Positions 51,221-59,354 of a stretch of 64,000 bases of DNA are shown piece after piece (the first letter of the stretch is position 1; each line of letters opens with the position of its first letter). Under the pieces are notes generated by a model. It was not told the origin of the DNA. It saw nothing but the letters and a program-made list of their open reading frames with translations, and ran no database searches. A program made the translations under genes and the position numbers. The DNA comes from Sphingomonas sp. Y57 (GTDB lineage: Bacteria > Pseudomonadota > Alphaproteobacteria > Sphingomonadales > Sphingomonadaceae): NCBI RefSeq assembly GCF_001015195.1, contig NZ_LDES01000002.1, forward strand, positions 124,001 through 188,000, read 5' to 3'.

Positions 51221-52942
51221 TTAATTCCGGTCTGCGGTTTCGTTCGCCAGGAAATGGTCGCGATATCGCTCGCGCAATTTATACTTGAGTACCTTGGAGC
51301 CCAGCGTCATCGGGATTTCATCGACGAAGATCACCGCCTTGGGGGCCTCGAAGCCGGCAAGCCGCGCGCGTCCATAGGCGATCAGTTCCTCCTCGGTGCA
51401 GTTCTTGCCCGGGGCTAGGATCACGAACGCGGTCACGGCTTCGCCCCAACGCGGATGGTTAAGGCCGACGACCGCTGCCTTCTCGACCGCCTCATGCCCG
51501 CGCATCACGCCCTCGACACGGATCGTCGAGACATTCTCGCCGCCCGATTTGATGACGTCCTTGTAACGGTCGACCATGACGAACAGACCGTTCTCGTCAT
51601 AGATGCAGGCATCCCCCGAATGGAACCAGCCGCCACGGAAAGCCTCTTGTGTCGCCTGCTCGTTCTTGTAATAGCCGGCGGTCATCGCCGGGGTGCGATA
51701 GACGATCTCACCCGCGACATTGGGCGTGCTCCGCTCGATCAACCGGCCCTCTTCGTCCATCAGCCCGGCGGCGAGGATCGGTGCGGGAAGCCCGGTATGG
51801 TTGGTCGCCGGGGCAGAGGCGCGATAGATTTCGGGCCATTTGTCCGGATAGAAGCGCGTGCAGGGCATGGCTTCGGTCTGCCCCAATATCTCAACGAGCT
51901 GTACCTGCTCGCCGCACAGCGCCTTCAGCTTGTCGGCCGTGGCGGGATCGAGCGCAGCCCAGGCGAACACCACCGAGGTCAGGCTGGTGATGTCGTAGCG
52001 CCCCGGATTGGCCTCGATTTCGGCGATCATCTCCTCGATGAATTGCGGCGAACCGGCCCACAAATGGGTGGCGCGTTCCTCGCTGACCATCGTGGCGAAG
52101 TTCACCGCCTTGGCCTGTCGCCCCATGATCAGCGTGCCGCCGCACAGAAAGGCGGGAAAAGCTTGGGTCTGATCGGGAGCATGATAGATCAGCGGCAACA
52201 CGCTGCAGGTCCGCATGTCGGATTCGAAGCGTAGGCCGCGCGAGAAGGTCAGCGCATTGCCATAGGCCCCGATATAGGAGCAGTGATGCGACATCATCAC
52301 GCCCTTGGGCATCGACGTGGTGCCGGACGTCGGCAGGATTTCCCAGATATCGTCGCCGTGAATCTCGACATCGGGCTCATCGGCCGGGGCGCCGTCGACG
52401 AACTGCTCGAAACTAACCCAGTCATCGGGAAGGTCCACTCCACCGATGGGAATCATCACACCGGTCAGGCCGTGCTGCGTGAACGTCGCCTCCGCCGCCG
52501 ACCAAAGTTCGCGATCGACGATCGCCAGCTTGGGCTCCAGGGTGGCGAGCAGATGGTCTTGCACGTCGGGAGCCATGCGCGGGTTGATCGGTGCGCCGAC
52601 CATGCCCGCCTTGGCGATGCCGAATTTTGCAATATAGGCTTCGACCGAATTTTCGCAAAAGAACACGACGCGGTCGCCGCGCTGGAGACCGCGCGCGATC
52701 AGGGCATTGGCGATGCGGTTGGCGAGTTGGTCGGCGGTGCGATAGGTCAGCCGTGCGAAACGCGCCGAGCCGCAGGCGTCGGGGCTCGCGACGATCGCCT
52801 CCTTGTCGGGATAGCTCCAGCACATCCGTTCGAACATGTCGCCGACCGAGGTCCGCTCCCATCGCTTCGACGGATGGCGGCCGTACAAGCTCACCACATC
52901 GAACTGATCGGTGCCCCGGTGCGCGTCGGACGATCCGCCCAT
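51221..52942 (-). CDS. AMP-dependent acyl-CoA synthetase/ligase
   Basis: 573 residues from ATG 52942 (AGAGGG five bases before; ATG 52945 is also possible); the longer upstream frame overlaps the next gene and lacks protein character. The adenylation motifs are present: P-loop ILPTSGTTSMPKGVMMSH, A5 ILGQTEAMPCTR, VDRYKDVIKSGGENVSTI and the terminal GSKVLKYKLRERYRD with catalytic Lys. It activates a carboxylic acid to its CoA thioester. It opens the ligase-racemase-crotonase operon, providing entry into the pathway. Confidence 0.93.
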   Translation of the reverse strand: MGGSSDAHRGTDQFDVVSLYGRHPSKRWERTSVGDMFERMCWSYPDKEAIVASPDACGSARFARLTYRTADQLANRIANALIARGLQRGDRVVFFCENSVEAYIAKFGIAKAGMVGAPINPRMAPDVQDHLLATLEPKLAIVDRELWSAAEATFTQHGLTGVMIPIGGVDLPDDWVSFEQFVDGAPADEPDVEIHGDDIWEILPTSGTTSMPKGVMMSHHCSYIGAYGNALTFSRGLRFESDMRTCSVLPLIYHAPDQTQAFPAFLCGGTLIMGRQAKAVNFATMVSEERATHLWAGSPQFIEEMIAEIEANPGRYDITSLTSVVFAWAALDPATADKLKALCGEQVQLVEILGQTEAMPCTRFYPDKWPEIYRASAPATNHTGLPAPILAAGLMDEEGRLIERSTPNVAGEIVYRTPAMTAGYYKNEQATQEAFRGGWFHSGDACIYDENGLFVMVDRYKDVIKSGGENVSTIRVEGVMRGHEAVEKAAVVGLNHPRWGEAVTAFVILAPGKNCTEEELIAYGRARLAGFEAPKAVIFVDEIPMTLGSKVLKYKLRERYRDHFLANETADRN

Positions 52943-53039
52943 CATACCCTCTTCACCTGATTGTTGTCGGGCGCTCGCCGCCCGGGATCGGTTCAAACCG
53001 TCGATCGGCGACACGATGCCGCGCCGCCGACCGCGCGGA

Positions 53040-53915
53040 TCAGTCGGCTTTCTTCTTCGGAGGCCCTTCAAGGAAGGTCGGGTCGTCATTCTCGCCATAA
53101 ACCCAGTTGAAGGCCGCACGCGGGCCATCGCGCTTTACGCGATGAAGGGTTTCGCCGAACTTCGAGTCCATGTGCGCCATGTGATCGAACATCACATTGG
53201 CTTTGAACATCGGATAGGCGCCCATGACATCATAAACCATGTTCGCGCCCTGCTTGAGCAGCGAGAGCAGCGACAGATCGGTCTTGGCGATCTTCTGCGC
53301 GAGCCAGTCGACGTAGGTTTCGAGCTCGTCGGCGGGAACGCTCTTGTTCACGAGGCCATATTCCTCGGCCTTCTTTCCGTCGATCGTGTCGCCGGTCAGG
53401 AACAGCGCCTTGGTCCGCCGGATGCCCATGGTCAGGGTCCACAGCGCCATCGACGGATCGAGCGCCATGCCGCGATTCTCGTTCGGACCCATCAGCGCGT
53501 CGTCGGCCGCGACAACCAGATCGCAGAAGGCGAGGAAGAGGTTCGCGCCACCGTAGCAATAGCCCTTGACTTCGAGGATGGTCGGCTTCGAGAACTCCCA
53601 GATGTTCCGCTGGAACCACATGGCCAGCTTGTTGAGCTCGCGGCGGTCGGTATGGGCTCCCACCTCATGATAGAGGTCGGCGATCTCGACCACCTCGGAG
53701 CCGCTGCACAATGCCCGGCCGGCACCGCGGAAGACGACGACATGGACGCTGTCGTCGGCTTCATATTCCTGCATGGCGTCGCCGATCTTCTTCATCATCG
53801 AATTGCTCAGCGCGTTCAGCCGCTCGGGAGCATTCAATATCACCGTCGCTACCCGGCCATTCCGCTCGAACAGGACATCCGACAATGCAGTCTCCCCCGC
53901 GTCTACCATCTTCAT
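53040..53915 (-). CDS. Enoyl-CoA hydratase/isomerase family (divergent)
   Basis: A 291-residue crotonase-fold protein with an extended C-terminus (KKKAD end). Motifs: GAGRALCSGSEVVEIADLYHEVG and EVKGYCYGGANLFLAFCDLVVAADDALMGPNENRGMALDP. The usual Glu of the GGGLEL segment is replaced here (GGANLFLAF), and the second-acid region is atypical, so it may be an isomerase, hydrolase or ring-cleaving member rather than a plain hydratase. It starts about 140 bases from the type A TetR operator, divergent from the nitroreductase. Confidence 0.82.
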   Translation of the reverse strand: MKMVDAGETALSDVLFERNGRVATVILNAPERLNALSNSMMKKIGDAMQEYEADDSVHVVVFRGAGRALCSGSEVVEIADLYHEVGAHTDRRELNKLAMWFQRNIWEFSKPTILEVKGYCYGGANLFLAFCDLVVAADDALMGPNENRGMALDPSMALWTLTMGIRRTKALFLTGDTIDGKKAEEYGLVNKSVPADELETYVDWLAQKIAKTDLSLLSLLKQGANMVYDVMGAYPMFKANVMFDHMAHMDSKFGETLHRVKRDGPRAAFNWVYGENDDPTFLEGPPKKKAD

Positions 53916-54052
53916 GCTCCTCTATTGCCAATGAATTGCGGCACCGCAGTCTCGACGACAGGGGTGCGGGATGATCCTTATAAGCATGGCCGCCATTCCC
54001 CCGAATCCGAAGGAAGCGTCAGCTTGACGGACGCCATCCTAAGTCATAGAGA

Positions 54053-54070
54053 AAAACGGTCAACCGTTTT
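54053..54070. promoter_or_regulatory. TetR-type operator, type A (AAAACGGTCAACCGTTTT)
   Basis: A perfect 8-bp inverted repeat with a two-base centre, 14 bases before the nitroreductase ATG and in the divergent gap with the crotonase at 53040. Nearly identical to the site in front of the TetR gene at 47623. Confidence 0.8.
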
Positions 54071-54084
54071 ATTAAGGTGTCGTC

Positions 54085-54804
54085 ATGGAGGATAGTCTTT
54101 GCCCCGATGGTCCTGTCGACACCGCCGCCGCGGGGTCCGTCACCGCGGCCGTCCTCTCTCGCCGGTCGGTACGCGGTTTTCTCGACAGGCCGGTCGATCT
54201 GGACGTATTGCGCCGGATATTGACGCTGACGGCGCGGGCGCCGTCGGGGTGCAATCTCCAGCCCTGGCAGTTTCATGTGGTCACGGGGCGGGCACTTGCC
54301 CGGCTCAAGGCGCTGATGCGGACCCGCGCTGCGGAAGCACCCCACGGCGAGCCGACCGAATATGACATCCTGCCCAATGAGATGCCCGCCATCTATCATG
54401 AACGGCGGTTCGAGGTCGGTTTCGGCCTGTATGATCGGCTGGGTATCGCCAGGGAAGACAAGCAGGGCCGGGCGCAATGGTCGGCTTATAATCTGCAGTT
54501 TTTCGGTGCCCCGGTGGGTCTGTTCTGTAGCATCGATCGGTGCATGGGGCCGCCGCAATGGGCCGATATGGGCATGGCACTGCAGACGCTGATGCTGCTC
54601 CTGCGAGAGGCGGGGCTGCATAGCTGCCCGCAAGAAGCGTGGAGCCTCCACTCACGGACCGTCGGCGACTTTCTCGGCCTTGCACCGGAGCTGATGCTGT
54701 TCTGCGGCATGGCGATCGGCCATGCGGACCCCGATGCCCCGGCCAATAGCTTCGTTGCCGACCGGGCGCCGCTTCAGGATTATGCTGTTTTCCTGGACGA
54801 TTAG
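54085..54804 (+). CDS. Nitroreductase-family FMN oxidoreductase
   Basis: A 239-residue nitroreductase-fold protein. N-terminal SRRSVRGFLDRPVDLDVLRRILTLTARAPSGCNLQPWQFHVVTG is the FMN-phosphate-binding signature; later ADMGMALQTLMLLLREAGLHSCPQEAW and MLFCGMAIGHADPDAPANSF are typical. Members reduce nitro groups, quinones, enones or ring systems with NAD(P)H. The gene starts just 14 bases after a strong TetR-type palindrome, so tight repression is expected; whether it joins the acyl-CoA pathway is inferred from that shared operator. Confidence 0.9.
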   Translation: MEDSLCPDGPVDTAAAGSVTAAVLSRRSVRGFLDRPVDLDVLRRILTLTARAPSGCNLQPWQFHVVTGRALARLKALMRTRAAEAPHGEPTEYDILPNEMPAIYHERRFEVGFGLYDRLGIAREDKQGRAQWSAYNLQFFGAPVGLFCSIDRCMGPPQWADMGMALQTLMLLLREAGLHSCPQEAWSLHSRTVGDFLGLAPELMLFCGMAIGHADPDAPANSFVADRAPLQDYAVFLDD

Positions 54805-54836
54805 GCGGCGGCGCGAACTCGCCGGCCCGATCGGAA

Positions 54837-55586
54837 CTATAGGAAGGCGCCGACCGATGCGCCGCCGCAGGCGTAGAGCGTCTGTCCGGTGACGAAGCTC
54901 GCCCCGCGCGATGCCAGGAACATGTAGCAGGCCGCGATCTCATTGGGATCGGCGACACGACGCATCGGAGTACGGCTCAGCATATGCTCCTGTGCCTTTT
55001 CCGGCTGCATCCTGAACATTCCGCCATCGACGCCGCCCGGCGCAACGCAGTTGACGGTGACACCATGCCGGGCAAGCTCGATCGCGGCGGTCCGTGTCAT
55101 CGCTTCGATCGCGCCCTTTGCCGCGACATAGCTCATACCGGTGGGCGAGCCGCGCGCTGCGACCGAACTGGTGTTGACGATCCTGCCATAGCCGCGCTCC
55201 TTCATCGCGGGTGCGAAGGCCCACATCATGTTCAGTGTGCCGCGGGCGTGGGTGGCCAGGGTGTGGTCGAAATCTTGCTCGGTCACTTGAGCGAGCGGCG
55301 CGTTGCGTGTCGCACCGGCGAGGTTGGTCACCACCGTGGGCACGACCCCCCTTCCCGTCAGTCGGGCGCGCAGCGCCTCGACCTCTTCGCGCCGGGAAAC
55401 ATCGCACGACGCGGCTTCCGCCGAAAGGCCGCAGGCGATCAGATCGTCTGCCACGGACGCGGCCGATTCGCCGATGTCGACCACCACGACATGCGCGCCG
55501 CCGCTCGCCGCTTGGGCGCACAGCGCGCGTCCCAATCCGCCGCCGCCGCCCGTGACTACGTATACATCCGCGCCCGCGTCATTCAT
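54837..55586 (-). CDS. Short-chain dehydrogenase/reductase (SDR)
   Basis: A 249-residue SDR starting at ATG 55586 (GGGAGA upstream). It has VVTGGGGGLGRALCAQAASGGAHVVVVDIGE (Gly-rich loop and Asp for NAD), TNLAGATRNAPLAQV, the Ser of VNTSSVAARGSP, YVAAKGAIEAMTR and GGASVGAFL at the end. Asn in the NAG position is followed by an unusual LAG. It is divergent from the MDR gene, with a TetR-type B operator between. Confidence 0.9.
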   Translation of the reverse strand: MNDAGADVYVVTGGGGGLGRALCAQAASGGAHVVVVDIGESAASVADDLIACGLSAEAASCDVSRREEVEALRARLTGRGVVPTVVTNLAGATRNAPLAQVTEQDFDHTLATHARGTLNMMWAFAPAMKERGYGRIVNTSSVAARGSPTGMSYVAAKGAIEAMTRTAAIELARHGVTVNCVAPGGVDGGMFRMQPEKAQEHMLSRTPMRRVADPNEIAACYMFLASRGASFVTGQTLYACGGASVGAFL

Positions 55587-55629
55587 GTTCGTCTCCCAAC
55601 GCATGGACAATCCGTTCAACACCATTTAA

Positions 55630-55649
55630 ACAAACGAACGTGCGTTTGT
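55630..55649. promoter_or_regulatory. TetR-type operator, type B (ACAAACG-N6-CGTTTGT)
   Basis: A perfect 7-bp inverted repeat with a six-base spacer, between the SDR (44 bases away) and MDR (about 50 bases away) starts. Its right half extends as GCGTTTGTAAAT, identical to the OYE/thiolase gap. Confidence 0.75.
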
Positions 55650-55698
55650 AAATCGCTGACCGCCCAATCGGGTTAAACGCGATGAAAGAGGATGGACG

Positions 55699-56721
55699 AT
55701 GAAGGCTTTCGAAGCGACGTCGGCTGGAGAAATGCCGCGGTGGCGATGCGTCGATAGGGGGCGCCCTCAGCCTGGCCGGGGCCAGGTACTCGTTCGGTTG
55801 AAGGCCGCCTCCCTCAACTATCGCGATCTGCTCTTTTCCGATGGACGGCATGGCTTTCCCGTTGCGCCCCCCGGGCGCGTGCCGCTGTCCGACGGCGCAG
55901 GTGAGGTCGTCGAGGTGGGCCCGGGGGTCGATCGCGTCGCCCCGGGGGATCGGGTTGCCGGTCTGTTCGCCCAGAGCTGGTTCGGCGGGTCGCATTCGCG
56001 TGAAGGCCGAGAAAATACGTTGGCAGGCGCTCTCGACGGCGTGCTGAGCGAATATCGTGCATTCGACCAGCATGGTCTCGTCAAACTGCCCGAGCATCTG
56101 TCTTTCGATGAGGGTGCGACCCTACCCTGCGCAGCGCTCACCGCCTGGAACGCCCTCTATGGCCTTGTGCCGCTGCGTTCGGGCCAGACAGTGCTCGCGT
56201 TGGGCACAGGGGGGGTGTCGCTGTTTGCTGTCCAGTTCGCCAAGGCGGCCGGCGCGCGCGTCATCGTCACCTCGTCGAGCGACGCGAAGCTTGGTCGGGT
56301 CCGGGAGCTCGGCGCCGATGATGTCATCAATTATGCGCGGCATCCCGATTGGAGCGCCGAGGTTCTCCGCCTTACCGGAGGGCAGGGCGTGGATCATGTG
56401 ATCGAGGTCGGCGGGGCCGGCACGCTGCCGCAATCGATTCGCTGCGCCGCTCCGGGCGGGATCGTCAGCATCATCGGGATGCTGGCCGGTGGCGAGTCGA
56501 TCGACCCGATGTCGATCCTGTCGGCCAACTGCATTTTGCGCGGCGTGCTGGTGGGATCGCGCGAGATGTTCCAGGCGATGAACCGCACGATCGAGTTCCA
56601 CCGGATCCGGCCGGCGATAGACAAGGTCTTCGAATTCGATCGGGCCAATGAGGCGCTCGCCTATCTCGACCGGGGCGCCCATGTCGGCAAGGTCGTGATC
56701 CGTATCGGCGGGGAAGCGTGA
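55699..56721 (+). CDS. Zinc-type MDR alcohol dehydrogenase/quinone oxidoreductase family
   Basis: A 340-residue medium-chain reductase. N-terminal GROES-like domain (SLNYRDLLFSDGRHGFP, PLSDGAGEVVEVGPGVDRVAPGDRV) and a Rossmann domain (VLALGTGGVSLFAVQFAKAAGARVIVTSSSDAKLGRVRELGADDVINY). The Cys/His residues that hold catalytic zinc in classic ADHs are absent, so it is likely a zinc-independent enoyl/quinone reductase using NADPH. First of three coupled genes (MDR, EthD-like, SDR); its TGA overlaps the next ATG as TGATG. Confidence 0.9.
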   Translation: MKAFEATSAGEMPRWRCVDRGRPQPGRGQVLVRLKAASLNYRDLLFSDGRHGFPVAPPGRVPLSDGAGEVVEVGPGVDRVAPGDRVAGLFAQSWFGGSHSREGRENTLAGALDGVLSEYRAFDQHGLVKLPEHLSFDEGATLPCAALTAWNALYGLVPLRSGQTVLALGTGGVSLFAVQFAKAAGARVIVTSSSDAKLGRVRELGADDVINYARHPDWSAEVLRLTGGQGVDHVIEVGGAGTLPQSIRCAAPGGIVSIIGMLAGGESIDPMSILSANCILRGVLVGSREMFQAMNRTIEFHRIRPAIDKVFEFDRANEALAYLDRGAHVGKVVIRIGGEA

Positions 56722-57062
56722 TGTCGGCAAATGTCATTCTGATGGCCCTGATGAACGCGGCGCCCGGCCAGGACGCGGCGTTCAACCAATGGTACGAGGA
56801 GCGCCATTTGGCCGATGTGCTCAGCATCGACGGGATGGTACGGGCGACCCGCTACCGCATCGCCGGAGCCGTCCATGCCGAGGGCACGACACCTTGGGCC
56901 TATCTCACCATATATGAGGTGGAGGCCGCCGCCGCCGTCTCCGTCGCGCAGGAGTTGGGGCGCCGGCGCGGCACGCCGGCGCTTCCGATGAGCGGCGCGA
57001 TGGATGAAGCAAGGCTTGGCTGGTTCTTCGAAAAAATCTCCGAACGATCGGCGGCGGCCTGA
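56721..57062 (+). CDS. EthD-like dimeric alpha/beta barrel protein
   Basis: 113 residues from ATG 56721. The start NVILMALMNAAPGQDAAFNQWYEERHLADVLSIDGMVRATRYRI is typical of EthD/DABB-type proteins, whose dimers form a small open barrel; the fold supports degradation enzymes such as ETBE or aromatic ring chemistry, often with unknown mechanism. It sits between a reductase and an SDR in one operon and may be a small isomerase or a stabilising protein. No catalytic residue can be assigned by eye. Confidence 0.72.
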   Translation: MSANVILMALMNAAPGQDAAFNQWYEERHLADVLSIDGMVRATRYRIAGAVHAEGTTPWAYLTIYEVEAAAAVSVAQELGRRRGTPALPMSGAMDEARLGWFFEKISERSAAA

Positions 57063-57093
57063 CGCCCGCCCCTGCCATCGCAAAGGCGCTATC

Positions 57094-57885
57094 ATGAAGA
57101 TGATCATTACCGGTGCAGGCAGCGGGATCGGACGGTCCGTGGCACGCCTCGCCGCGCAGTCGGAGGGGGAAGCCGCCGAACTGTTCCTGGTGGATCGCGA
57201 TCAGGCGGGGCTGGACGCCGCCGCGCGGGAGGTCGCCGCGCTGGGTGGGCGCGCCGTTCCCTTCGTCGCGGATCTGTCGAAACCGGAAGGCTGTACCGAC
57301 AGCATCGGCGCCGCCGAAGCCGCTCTGGGCGGGCTGGATAGCCTCGTCAGCAATGCGGGCATTGTCCGTAACGGACCGCTCAAGGATCTCGACGTCGAGA
57401 CATTCGATCTGCTGTTCCACATCAACACGCGCCCGACCTGGCTGCTCGGCAAGGCGGCCTATCCGCTGCTGAAGGCGAGCGGCGGCAGCATCGTCGCGAC
57501 TGCGTCGATAGCGGGCGAACATGCGACCCCGCCTCTGGCCACATATAGCGCCAGTAAGGCGGCGCTGATCATGCTGGTGAAGCAGATGGCGCTCGAATGG
57601 GGACCGGATGGCATAAGGTGCAACTGTGTCTCGCCAGGCCCGACCTATACCGGAATTACCCAGGGCGCGTTCAATGACGCCAGCGATCCCGCCCAGCTGC
57701 TCAATCGGCAGCGGCGGGAGGCGGCCGTGCCGTTGCGCAAGCTCGGCCATCCGGACGAGGTCGCCGAAGCGATCCTGTTCTTGGCAGGCTCGAAAGCTTC
57801 GCAGATCACCGGCATCAATCTTACTGTCGATGGCGGCCTCACCGCCGCGTTGATGCCGAACACGGGTAGCGGGCAAGGCCATTGA
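57094..57885 (+). CDS. Short-chain dehydrogenase/reductase (SDR)
   Basis: 263 residues from ATG 57094 (the longer frame to 57004 overlaps the EthD-like gene). TGAGSGIGRSVARLAA, LVDRDQAGLD after strand 2 (Asp, NAD-type), SNAGIVRNGPL, ATASIAGEHATPP, YSASKAALIML and LTVDGGLTAALMP. Active-site Ser/Tyr/Lys are present. Third gene of the MDR-EthD-SDR operon under the type B operator. Confidence 0.9.
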   Translation: MKMIITGAGSGIGRSVARLAAQSEGEAAELFLVDRDQAGLDAAAREVAALGGRAVPFVADLSKPEGCTDSIGAAEAALGGLDSLVSNAGIVRNGPLKDLDVETFDLLFHINTRPTWLLGKAAYPLLKASGGSIVATASIAGEHATPPLATYSASKAALIMLVKQMALEWGPDGIRCNCVSPGPTYTGITQGAFNDASDPAQLLNRQRREAAVPLRKLGHPDEVAEAILFLAGSKASQITGINLTVDGGLTAALMPNTGSGQGH

Positions 57886-57944
57886 GCCTTCAACTCGCCG
57901 TGCGTTGAATGAACTGCACGCACGGCCACGATTTCGACGAACCT

Positions 57945-57985
57945 AGCCGCCTTCAGGCCGCCGCCGGACAGGCCGGAGGCGGCCG
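57945..57985. terminator. Bidirectional hairpin between SDR and P450 genes
   Basis: GCCGCCTTC...GGCC can pair with GGCC...GGAGGCGGC in the 107-base convergent gap between the SDR (plus) and P450 (minus) genes. Position supports termination for both; no T-tract. Confidence 0.4.
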
Positions 57986-57992
57986 CTAAACC

Positions 57993-59261
57993 TTACATCC
58001 AGGCGGGCTTGTCGGTGCCGTGCGACGCATCGGCGGCAAAAGTGACGTTCAGCGGCCGCCATGAGCGCACGAAATGCCCTCCAAAATGCGGCGGCGGGGC
58101 GGTCGGATCCAGCTTCAGGTCCGGCAGATTGTCGAGGATCGCGCCGACCGCCTCGTTGATCTCGGCCCGCGCCAACCCCATCCCGACGCAGGAGCGCGGC
58201 CCCTTATTAAATGCCAGATGGTCGGCGGGCAGTCGGCGGTTGAGATCGGCCATATGGGGACAGGCGAATTTCTCTGGATCGCGATTGGCTGCGGAATGCA
58301 GCAGGACGAGCTTCTCGTCCTTCCTGATCTGGACCCCGCCGACCTCGATATCCTGATTGGCGACGCGGAAGCGGTACATGATCGAGCCGTAGAGCCGCAG
58401 CGCTTCCTCGACCGCCACGGGCAGCGCGGCCTTGCGGTTGGTCTCGACCGCCGTGCGGACCTCGGCGTTGGTCAAGATCAGATACAGGGTGTTCGCTATG
58501 CCGTGAACGGTGGTGTCGGCGCCGCCCAGGAATAGCTCACGGCAGATCGCGGTCGCATCCTCCTCGGTCAGGTCGTCGCCATATTCCGACGGGGCTTCCT
58601 GCCAGACGCGGCTGATGAAGTCGTCTTGCGGGTTTTCGCGCCGATCACGGATGTAGGGCAGGAGCATTTCGTTGAGCTCCTTGGATATCGCTAGTCCCTT
58701 TTGAACGAGCTCTTCGGTGGCGAAGAGGGCGCCCAGCACTTCCATCATCTGTTCGTGCAGATGGAGAATCCGCTGGATCAGGGCATCGTCCTGCCAAGGC
58801 ATGCCCAGCAATGCCGCGATGACGCGCGATGGGATCTGATCGCCGTAGTCGGTGGTAAGGTCGGCTTTGCCGGGTCGTGAGAGCACGCGCTGGATCATCA
58901 TGCTGACGATCGGAACGACATGCTTCTGCCGGTAGCTTTCGATGAGGCGGGGCGTGAGCAACTGAAGCACGAAACGGCGCATCCGCTTGTGCTCCTCACC
59001 GCCAAGCAAGGCGATGTTGCGGCCGCCCCCCTTGATCTGCACGACGACATCCGGGACGGTCTGATAGGGATTGCGGAACTTGTCCTCATTCTGCTCGACC
59101 CAAGCGCAATCCTTGAAACCAAGGACCGCCCATCCCCCCATGCCTTCATCCCAAATCACGTTGCCCTGGGATCGGGCGGCTTCATAATATTCCCAGGGTT
59201 CGATATCCTCGACGTTCATGACCGAGAATGCGCGGCCATCTCCAGGCGCACCATCCGACAT
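57993..59261 (-). CDS. Cytochrome P450
   Basis: 422 residues from ATG 59261 (AAGGAG upstream). I-helix motif GGADTT (residues 246-251), the ExxR pair Glu286/Arg289 (EEALRLYG), and the haem loop FNKGPRSCVGMG with Cys358 are all present; it lacks a membrane anchor, as in soluble bacterial class I P450s. It hydroxylates a hydrophobic substrate using electrons from a ferredoxin that is not in the window. It lies 94 bases after the amidohydrolase gene on the same strand, with a type B TetR-like site in between. Confidence 0.94.
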   Translation of the reverse strand: MSDGAPGDGRAFSVMNVEDIEPWEYYEAARSQGNVIWDEGMGGWAVLGFKDCAWVEQNEDKFRNPYQTVPDVVVQIKGGGRNIALLGGEEHKRMRRFVLQLLTPRLIESYRQKHVVPIVSMMIQRVLSRPGKADLTTDYGDQIPSRVIAALLGMPWQDDALIQRILHLHEQMMEVLGALFATEELVQKGLAISKELNEMLLPYIRDRRENPQDDFISRVWQEAPSEYGDDLTEEDATAICRELFLGGADTTVHGIANTLYLILTNAEVRTAVETNRKAALPVAVEEALRLYGSIMYRFRVANQDIEVGGVQIRKDEKLVLLHSAANRDPEKFACPHMADLNRRLPADHLAFNKGPRSCVGMGLARAEINEAVGAILDNLPDLKLDPTAPPPHFGGHFVRSWRPLNVTFAADASHGTDKPAWM

Positions 59262-59312
59262 CGCAAATCTCCTTAAAATCCGAATCTCAAATAACAAAAA
59301 CAGGTCAGATAT

Positions 59313-59332
59313 ACAAACAATCGTCCGTATTT
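59313..59332. promoter_or_regulatory. Weak TetR-type B-like site before P450
   Basis: Matches the 55630-55649 operator at about 15 of 20 positions (left half ACAAAC identical, right half CCGTATTT degenerate), 52 bases upstream of the P450 start codon. Probably the same regulator with lower affinity. Confidence 0.45.
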
Positions 59333-59354
59333 TTAGCTGGGATTTCCCGGTGCA

